This document shows positions 1 through 4,573 of a DNA stretch of 7,750 bases, one piece after another; position 1 is the stretch's first letter, and every line of letters starts with the position of its first letter. The position numbers and the translations under genes are program-made. The stretch is taken from contig CAOJHG010000083.1 in the NCBI GenBank assembly GCA_948435975.1, positions 1-7,750 on the forward strand, read 5' to 3'. A model generated the notes under the pieces. That model worked only from the letters and a program-made list of their open reading frames with translations, made no database searches and was not told where the DNA came from. The DNA comes from an uncultured Oscillibacter sp. GTDB taxonomy: Bacteria > Bacillota > Clostridia > Oscillospirales > Oscillospiraceae.

Positions 1-490
1 AGGTGAGGCCGGGAACCTTGTAGCGGAAGTAAGCATAGCCGTCGCCCTCAACCGCTTCCTCAAACTGGCAGTTTGTCAGCTTGGCCTGAAGGCGTTCTTG
101 CAAAAGGGAGGCCCACAGGAAGATGACCCGGTTGACGGATACATCCTCTCTTCCCCTTTCGTTGTAGTGGCTGTGGAGGGGGATATAGCCGCTCTTGGTA
201 TAGGAGTAGGCAATCCTCCCGTTAACGTCCTCTGTCCGGTGCTCCTTTCCCTGGGCGTCCTTCTCATAGCGGACATCGCTCCACTTGACTTCACACAGGT
301 CCGCCGCAATTGTGACCGTCCGCACACAGCCGTCATAATAACCCTGGCAGGCAATGAGCCAGGGGTTTTCCCCCGCCGCCTCTCCTGCAATATTCTCTAC
401 CAGGCTGGTCAAAATATCCAGCCTGGACATGGCCCGCAGGATTTCGTTTTCGACTTCCTCCCGTTTTGCGCCGCCGCTAAAAAAGGCCAT
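1..490 (-). CDS. Unrecognised protein, last visible gene of the operon, 3' end cut by window edge
   Basis: An open minus-strand frame gives 163 codons without a stop before it leaves the window. I do not recognise the family. The N-terminus (about residues 1-35) looks helical and charged. The rest alternates short hydrophobic beta-like stretches with polar turns, including GYIPLHSHYN near residues 103-112 and a hydrophobic helix around VIFLWASLL. There is no signal peptide or membrane segment. Three ATGs lie close together (499, 496, 490). I chose 490 because GGAGG at 504-500 sits 9 nt before it, whereas the other two are only 0 and 3 nt away. The preceding stop is 23 nt upstream, so the gene belongs to the same transcript. 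Its role can only be guessed from context: an accessory part of the T7SS-like cluster, perhaps a cytosolic adaptor, chaperone or immunity-type protein. That it is coding is well supported; the function is unknown. Confidence 0.75.
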   Translation of the reverse strand, partial: MAFFSGGAKREEVENEILRAMSRLDILTSLVENIAGEAAGENPWLIACQGYYDGCVRTVTIAADLCEVKWSDVRYEKDAQGKEHRTEDVNGRIAYSYTKSGYIPLHSHYNERGREDVSVNRVIFLWASLLQERLQAKLTNCQFEEAVEGDGYAYFRYKVPGLT

Positions 491-499
491 TGCCATCAT

Positions 500-504
500 C
501 CTCC
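500..504 (-). promoter_or_regulatory. Shine-Dalgarno that decides the start of the left-edge gene
   Basis: GGAGG on the minus strand directly abuts ATG 499. Only the third in-frame ATG, at 490, has normal spacing (9 nt). Confidence 0.6.
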
Positions 505-513
505 CTCAATTTT

Positions 514-792
514 TTATCGTGAGCGCTGGGGTGGGTTCCACTCTTTTTTCAGTACCTTCTGCGGGTCATCCGGTTCTCCGCCCGTCTGCGCAGTCTCCTG
601 GCACCATTTCCAGATCATGTCCGCCTTTCCGGCGCAGAGCTCGCTCTGGTGCTCCACCCGCTTCAATTCTTCCTCCGCTTGGCAGACCCAGGCGGTGAAC
701 TGACGGCCCAGACTGTCGCTCCAGTGCCGCTCCACGAACTCACGGGACCTTTGCAGCTCCAGCAGCAGGAAACTTCGTTCTTCATGCTTCAT
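514..792 (-). CDS. Small helical protein with a W-x-D turn, WXG100-like (92 aa)
   Basis: This 92-aa protein is rich in charged residues and predicted by eye to be two helices: about residues 4-23 and 28-65. They meet at HWSDSLGRQF, with W24, D26 and F32. The pattern aromatic-x-D-x(5)-F recurs in the 86-aa WXG100-like protein of this operon (F42, D44, F50), which suggests a helix-turn-helix hairpin of the same general type. The C-terminal tail (about 70-92) is polar, proline-containing and probably disordered. It has no signal peptide and no membrane segment. The start is firm: ATG 792 has GAGGAG 8 nt upstream, and that site overlaps the stop codon of the repeat protein before it. Possible roles are a secreted WXG-like partner or a cytosolic adaptor. 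The WXG relationship is an inference from the turn motif and operon membership, not from overall similarity. Confidence 0.72.
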   Translation of the reverse strand: MKHEERSFLLLELQRSREFVERHWSDSLGRQFTAWVCQAEEELKRVEHQSELCAGKADMIWKWCQETAQTGGEPDDPQKVLKKEWNPPQRSR

Positions 793-800
793 CTGTCTGG

Positions 801-806
801 CTCCTC
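801..806 (-). promoter_or_regulatory. Shine-Dalgarno overlapping the upstream stop codon
   Basis: GAGGAG lies 8 nt before ATG 792. It shares two bases with the TGA (807-805) that ends the repeat protein, so termination and re-initiation are physically close and translation may be coupled. Confidence 0.6.
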
Positions 807-2358
807 ATATAATGTTGGAAACACGCTTCCAGCCGCCCAGCAGTCCCTTTCGGAAGCAGTCCTTTTCCCGCTGGCCCCGTGCGCTTCCCGCCGCAGCAGC
901 CCGGGCGAACCACTCGTAGGCCATGTTGGGGCTGGCCTTGATGGTGCCGCCTCCTGCCTCGTACAGCCGACCCAGGTATACCGCCGCGTCCGCATTGCCT
1001 CCGTGGAACGCCTCCAGATAATGTTCCTCCGCCAGTCGGTAATTGAAGGTCTGAAGATAGTAGTGCCCCAAGGCGAGGTGGGCCTCCTGGGTGTGGCTTT
1101 CATTGTAGATGCACACCTCCATCAAATGGGCCGCTTCTTCCAGAGAGATTTGATTGGTCACACGGCCTTCCAGCACCAAGCGGGCCTGATTGAATATGAA
1201 CCAGGCGTCGTTGTATTTCCCGTGGCCGTATGCCATCACCGCGTAAGCGTTCTGGTAATCGCCTGTATCCTCCAGCAGCACAGCGTATTCCACGCAGGTA
1301 AACAGGTTGTTCATAGCTCTGGAGGAGAAGGCGTGGGCATAGTACCGCAGTGCCTTGCGCTGGTCCGGTACGCCAAGGAAACCATCCTTGTAGATGCGTC
1401 CCAGGAAGTCGGAGTAAACCACGATGTCGTTTTCGTCTGCCTTCACCAGAAGCGCTTCCGCCTGCTGGAACAACCCCAGCTTGAAATAGGCATAGCCCAA
1501 GTCCGCCTCTGTCCTCGCGTCATATTCCAGCCTCAAGGAACGTTCCAGAAACTCCCTGGCCTTTCCATAGTCCTCCTGGATTTCCCCGTTCCTGCCGCCG
1601 AGCAGGTAGAGCATACCCAGCAGGCGCAGTAGCAGGGCGCTTTCCCCATCCGCATAAGGAAGCATCACCGCTTCTGCCCTGCGTCCGTCCGGCTGGATGC
1701 CCAGGTCCGTATTTCCGAAGAAGTAATAGCTCCCCAGCTTTTCCGCTGCGATGATGTCCCCGTCCCTTGCGGCCTGTTCCAAGTAGTGGAGGCTCTTTTC
1801 CGTGCTGAACTGGCGGCTGTCCTTCTTGCCGTAGATAAAGCCCAGCATCCGGGCGGCGAAGGAGTCCCGGTACTTTTCCGCACCGATAGTAAGGGCTTCA
1901 ACCGCCAGATCTATTTTGGGGGCCGGCAGGCTGGCGTAGCAGGAACCCAGGGTGCTGTAGCTCTTGCCCACCATGGCGGGGTCCAGGTCTCCCGGGGCAT
2001 TTACGCAGCGCTGAAAGTAGTCAATAGCCTGCAAAAATTCCCGCCGGTCGTAATAATACCACGCCAGATCATACATCGAACGGGTACTTCCCTGTTCCGC
2101 CGCCTCCCGGAAGATGTCCAGGGATTTGGCCTTGTCTTCCCGGACGCCGTTTCCCTGAAAATACCGGTCCCCTAAAGCGGAGTACAGTTCTGGGTCCTCC
2201 GGCGCCAGCATCCGCATCAGCAGCAGGCTCAGGGAGCGTTCGCAGCCGTCCGCGTTCATTTTCCTGGCTGTTTCTGACAATTTCCGGCTGTCCAGGTTCC
2301 GGCTGTACTCCCGCACTGCGCAGGATAAAACGGATTCCTTTTCGCAATATCGCGCCAT
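805..2358 (-). CDS. TPR/Sel1-like repeat protein (517 aa)
   Basis: This is an all-helical repeat protein of 517 aa. Repeat units are visible almost throughout: LGDRYFQGNGVREDKAKSL at about residues 62-80 is a good Sel1-type unit. Later units include the ones around LGSYYFFGN (208-216), YFKLGLFQQAEALL, LGRIYKDGFLGVPDQRKAL (319-337), LGHYYLQTFNYRLAEEHY and a final LGRLYEAGGG...AYEWFARAAAAG (462-491). Sel1 and TPR arrays form superhelical scaffolds that bind partner proteins. No enzymatic motif, signal peptide or transmembrane segment is seen, so it is probably cytosolic. The start chosen is ATG 2358, with AAGGTGG ending 6 nt upstream. A longer frame beginning at TTG 2364 would abut that site and is unlikely. 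It follows the 144-aa gene by 16 nt. The likely role, by context, is a scaffold or substrate adaptor for the secretion-like cluster. The repeat class is confident; the role is inferred. Confidence 0.9.
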   Translation of the reverse strand: MARYCEKESVLSCAVREYSRNLDSRKLSETARKMNADGCERSLSLLLMRMLAPEDPELYSALGDRYFQGNGVREDKAKSLDIFREAAEQGSTRSMYDLAWYYYDRREFLQAIDYFQRCVNAPGDLDPAMVGKSYSTLGSCYASLPAPKIDLAVEALTIGAEKYRDSFAARMLGFIYGKKDSRQFSTEKSLHYLEQAARDGDIIAAEKLGSYYFFGNTDLGIQPDGRRAEAVMLPYADGESALLLRLLGMLYLLGGRNGEIQEDYGKAREFLERSLRLEYDARTEADLGYAYFKLGLFQQAEALLVKADENDIVVYSDFLGRIYKDGFLGVPDQRKALRYYAHAFSSRAMNNLFTCVEYAVLLEDTGDYQNAYAVMAYGHGKYNDAWFIFNQARLVLEGRVTNQISLEEAAHLMEVCIYNESHTQEAHLALGHYYLQTFNYRLAEEHYLEAFHGGNADAAVYLGRLYEAGGGTIKASPNMAYEWFARAAAAGSARGQREKDCFRKGLLGGWKRVSNII

Positions 2359-2364
2359 TCCCAA

Positions 2365-2371
2365 CCACCTT
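2365..2371 (-). promoter_or_regulatory. Shine-Dalgarno that selects ATG 2358 for the repeat protein
   Basis: AAGGTGG on the minus strand lies 6 nt before ATG 2358. It directly touches the alternative TTG at 2364, which is therefore not a usable start. Confidence 0.6.
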
Positions 2372-2374
2372 CTC

Positions 2375-2809
2375 TCATGTCAATTCTACAATCTGTGCCA
2401 GAAGCTGTTCCATTTTCACAGACAGCGTTTTTCCAGTGTCCGCGAACTGTCTGCTTTTTTGCAGTGCCGCGTTCATGTCCTGGCAGATGCTCTTATAGTC
2501 CTGAGCATACCAGCCGGACTGCTGAATCCGTTCCTCGCAGGCGGACAGGCGGGCGGTCAGAGAGCGTTCTGCGGACTGGGCGGCCTCTGAGGTTCCGGAC
2601 TGCTTCCGGACCTGTTCCAAACTGATTTGTAGGTTGGTCCGCTGATGGGTCAAAGCCTGCATCGCGGATTCCAGCATAGGACCCAAAGAGGCATACTGCT
2701 GTGCATCCTCCTCCAAGCTCTCTTGATAAAGGGCCAGCAGAGCAGCGATCCGCCGGACCTGCCCCATGACCTCTTGTGGAGAGGAGAGCTTGATACTGCC
2801 GTCCGCCAT
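2375..2809 (-). CDS. Helical coiled-coil-type protein of unknown function (144 aa)
   Basis: This 144-aa protein is rich in Ala, Gln, Glu, Leu and Ser, with heptad-like spacing of hydrophobics through most of its length. A likely first helix spans about 10-60, a second about 60-98 and a third about 103-142, with SGWYAQDYK around residues 97-105 as the most conserved-looking turn. It has no signal peptide, membrane segment or catalytic motif. ATG 2809 has AGGAGG 7 nt upstream, lying inside the last codons of the preceding WXG100-like gene, whose TGA is only 2 nt away, so the two are probably translationally coupled. Helical proteins of this length beside WXG100 genes in Firmicutes are often secretion partners or chaperones, such as LXG-associated helical proteins. 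I see no sequence signature that proves membership in such a family. Coding status is strong; function is inferred from context only. Confidence 0.82.
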   Translation of the reverse strand: MADGSIKLSSPQEVMGQVRRIAALLALYQESLEEDAQQYASLGPMLESAMQALTHQRTNLQISLEQVRKQSGTSEAAQSAERSLTARLSACEERIQQSGWYAQDYKSICQDMNAALQKSRQFADTGKTLSVKMEQLLAQIVELT

Positions 2810-2811
2810 GG

Positions 2812-3072
2812 TCAGGCCTCCTGTTGGATGCGTTCAGCATACTTTGCGATATGCGCAGCTACCGCCCGGAGCTGGCTGATAACGTCGCCGATGGCCTTGT
2901 CCGCTTTGGCCATGTCCGTGGCAAAGGCGGTATATGCGTCGTCCTTAAAAGCATCGTGGAGGGCTCCGAAGCGCTTTTCCATCTGGCCGTTTTTTACCTC
3001 CAGGGCCGACGCGGCGGCTTCAACGGCTTGGACCAGATTGCTGGCGGTGTTGAAATCAAATTTGTTTCCCAT
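2812..3072 (-). CDS. WXG100-like small secreted protein, Trp replaced by Phe (86 aa)
   Basis: This 86-aa protein has the WXG100 layout: helix (about 6-38), turn, helix (about 46-82). The usual W-x-G turn is replaced by FKDDAYTAF, with F42 in the Trp place, D44, and F50 after it. The second helix ends with IAKYAERI, like the Tyr near the end of many WXG100 proteins. WXG100 proteins form helical-hairpin dimers and are exported by type VII systems driven by FtsK/SpoIIIE ATPases, which fits the ATPase at the head of this operon. Residues 3-82 align without gaps to residues 3-82 of the metallopeptidase encoded two genes upstream of its WXG-like neighbour (21 identities in 80 by hand count). Start ATG 3072 is chosen because GGAGG at 3086-3082 is 9 nt upstream; a TTG at 3081 would touch that site. 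The gene follows the previous stop by 5 nt. Confidence 0.87.
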   Translation of the reverse strand: MGNKFDFNTASNLVQAVEAAASALEVKNGQMEKRFGALHDAFKDDAYTAFATDMAKADKAIGDVISQLRAVAAHIAKYAERIQQEA

Positions 3073-3077
3073 TTCTG

Positions 3078-3350
3078 TCAACCTCCGTTACGGATATCGA
3101 ACAGCCGCTTTCCCTTCTGATAGATGGTGCCGGCGATGTTCTCATAGACCTCCATCTGCTTGAAATAGCTGGCGCAGCAGGTGTGGAGCTTCTGAATCTG
3201 CACCTGAGTAGGGCCGTCCAGCTCGGGGGCGCAGGCGTCCAGCAGGGCCTCCACCTTGCGGATAGTCAGGCCCATGTCGTTCACCACGGCTGTGGCGTCC
3301 GCCGCGTATTTCATCATCGCTTGGGGGTCCCGGTCAATAAAGCTCGCCAT
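3078..3350 (-). CDS. WXG100-like small protein lacking the Trp (90 aa)
   Basis: This 90-aa, two-helix protein has helices at about 8-40 and 48-82, joined by APELDGPTQ (41-49), where LDG stands where WXG100 proteins have W-x-G. The second helix carries C58, C59, Y62, Y69 and Y77 at helical spacing and ends in a basic stretch (KGKR). There is no signal peptide, as expected for WXG100-type substrates. ATG 3350 has GGAGG 10 nt upstream, and the upstream stop lies 17 nt away. It is immediately followed by the second WXG100-like gene, so the pair may form a heterodimer, as EsxA/EsxB-type pairs do in known type VII systems. Pairing is inference. The family assignment rests on size, helical-hairpin layout and neighbours more than on a literal WXG. 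Confidence 0.82.
   Translation of the reverse strand: MASFIDRDPQAMMKYAADATAVVNDMGLTIRKVEALLDACAPELDGPTQVQIQKLHTCCASYFKQMEVYENIAGTIYQKGKRLFDIRNGG
3082..3086 (-). promoter_or_regulatory. Shine-Dalgarno that selects ATG 3072
   Basis: GGAGG sits 9 nt before ATG 3072 within the last codons of the preceding gene. It excludes the in-frame TTG at 3081, which abuts it. Confidence 0.6.
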
Positions 3351-3367
3351 CGAAAATCTTCCTCCTG

Positions 3368-3568
3368 TCAGTATAAAATATCTTCATCATCCCCGCCGCA
3401 GTACTGTTCCGTTAGGTCATCCTTTCCACGGGCGATGCAGTCTGCGATTTGTGCGCAAAGCGTTTCGTTGCTCAAGTGCAAGGGAAGCATCCGAAGGGGG
3501 AGCATGTGCCCGAAGGCCTGGAAGTAATCCTCCGCAGAAGCCAGAAGCTGTTCGTCGATTTGAATCAT
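3368..3568 (-). CDS. Small acidic protein overlapping the peptidase gene; candidate immunity protein or chaperone (66 aa)
   Basis: This 66-aa protein has a predicted helix at about residues 5-20 (LLASAEDYFQAFG), a proline- and Met-containing middle (LPLRMLPL), a second helix at about 34-46 (LCAQIADCIARG) and an acidic tail with GGDDEDILY at the end. It has no signal peptide or membrane span. Its ATG overlaps the peptidase stop in an ATGA arrangement, with AAGGAGG (3579-3573) 4 nt upstream, so it should be translated in step with the peptidase. A small acidic protein coupled directly behind a likely toxin-like effector is the usual place for an immunity protein or dedicated chaperone. Nothing in the sequence itself proves either. 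I do not recognise the family. Confidence 0.75.
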   Translation of the reverse strand: MIQIDEQLLASAEDYFQAFGHMLPLRMLPLHLSNETLCAQIADCIARGKDDLTEQYCGGDDEDILY

Positions 3569-4551
3569 AAAGCCTCCTTCAGCAATTCCAGGAACCGCCG
3601 GTAAGCTGTGGGGAAGAAGTGCTGAACCGCCTCAGCCCGCCCCTGAATCCCCATGACGGCGGAGAAGAAACAGGCGAAGGCCTCCCGCCGGAAACGATCC
3701 GGGTCCTTCTGCCAATACTCCTGGCTGTGGCCCCAGATACCCTGACACGCGCCGCCGGTGAGGGCGCCCATGATGTCTGAGGCGTCCGCGTAGAGGTTGA
3801 CGCAGCGCATCATCTCCTGCCGGATGTGGAAGCAGGCGCCGTCCTCAGAGCAGGCGTACCGCTTCTGAACGGAGGCAATATAATTCCGGCAGTCTGCCCG
3901 CAGCGCCTCGCCGAAGGAAGCGTCGCTGGAGAGCCGTCCGCCGTCCCTGGCCTGGAAGTCAATCATATGCCCCACCTCATGGAAGTAACTGGACAAGGGC
4001 CCGCAGGGATGCTGTAAATCCGATTCCAGATGAAATTTAATGTACTGTTTCTTAGGATGGTAATGAGCGGTGCCAGTGTACGCATTAGAAGCCACGGTGC
4101 ATTTGCTTCCAAGACTTGCGTAGACCTCCCGCGCAGTGGTGGGGATGTCCTTTTCCCGCAAGCGGTGCTTTACTTCGCTTAAAAAGGCAAGCTGCCGGTT
4201 CTGCTGTTCCAGGGCCTCGCCGTTTTGTCCGAAGCGGGGGCTGTTGTCATACGTTGGCTCAGGCAGTCCCGCTTTCTGAATCAGGCCGTCCGTGTAGAGG
4301 CGGTACAGCTCCTCCCGGTAGCGTCCCAGGGCGGCGGTGATAAGACCGATTTGCTTGCTGATTTCCTCGCAGTTCAGGAGGGCGCTGGCCATGCTGGTCC
4401 CCAAGGGTTCATATCCGCTGTCCCGAAAAGCCCCGGCCATCTGACAGGAGAGGAAGGAGAGCTGCTGGTTCTGCTCCCGCAGGTGCTCGTTCGCTGAGAC
4501 CAGCAGGGTAATGACCTCGTCCGCTGTGGAGAAGGAAAAGCGATTCGACAT
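3565..4551 (-). CDS. WXG100-like domain fused to an HExxH zinc metallopeptidase (328 aa)
   Basis: Residues 3-82 form a WXG100-like helical hairpin, with F42, D44 and Y47 at the turn and Y78 near the end. They align without gaps to the 86-aa WXG100-like protein of this operon. A linker (about 90-120) leads to a C-terminal zincin-like domain. There HEVGHMID places the zinc ligands at H191 and H195 and the catalytic Glu at E192, with D198 after them. Further on are a conserved-looking D259, GHSQEYW (274-280) and REAFACFFSA with E290, the likely third zinc ligand. This order (HExxHxxD, then GHSxxYW, then EAFA) matches zincin-like peptidase domains found in phage-associated and polymorphic-toxin proteins. 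The likely role is a protease effector exported by the type VII-like ATPase, or a processing peptidase of the system. ATG 4551 is chosen over TTG 4569 because AAAGGA (4564-4559) lies 7 nt upstream. The substrate is unknown. Confidence 0.88.
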   Translation of the reverse strand: MSNRFSFSTADEVITLLVSANEHLREQNQQLSFLSCQMAGAFRDSGYEPLGTSMASALLNCEEISKQIGLITAALGRYREELYRLYTDGLIQKAGLPEPTYDNSPRFGQNGEALEQQNRQLAFLSEVKHRLREKDIPTTAREVYASLGSKCTVASNAYTGTAHYHPKKQYIKFHLESDLQHPCGPLSSYFHEVGHMIDFQARDGGRLSSDASFGEALRADCRNYIASVQKRYACSEDGACFHIRQEMMRCVNLYADASDIMGALTGGACQGIWGHSQEYWQKDPDRFRREAFACFFSAVMGIQGRAEAVQHFFPTAYRRFLELLKEAL

Positions 4552-4558
4552 GTCCGCA

Positions 4559-4564
4559 TCCTTT
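4559..4564 (-). promoter_or_regulatory. Shine-Dalgarno that selects ATG 4551 for the peptidase
   Basis: AAAGGA lies 7 nt before ATG 4551. The protein then begins MSNRFSF, parallel to MGNKFDF of the 86-aa paralogue, which independently supports this start. Confidence 0.6.
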
Positions 4565-4573
4565 CCCAACCAA

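Noticed and set aside
98..703. Plus-strand frame of 201 codons at the left end
   Set aside because: It overlaps two minus-strand genes that have good ribosome sites and fit the operon order. No family is recognisable in it.
649..1632. Plus-strand frame of 327 codons opposite the repeat-protein gene
   Set aside because: The opposite strand encodes a well-supported Sel1/TPR array. This frame has no coherent domain structure.
3565..4551. Classical LXG polymorphic toxin
   Set aside because: The N-terminal domain is only about 80-90 residues, not the roughly 200 of LXG domains, and is closer to a single WXG100 hairpin.
4552..4569. TTG start giving the peptidase six more residues
   Set aside because: The AAAGGA ribosome site lies inside that extension, and the shorter start aligns with the paralogous 86-aa protein.
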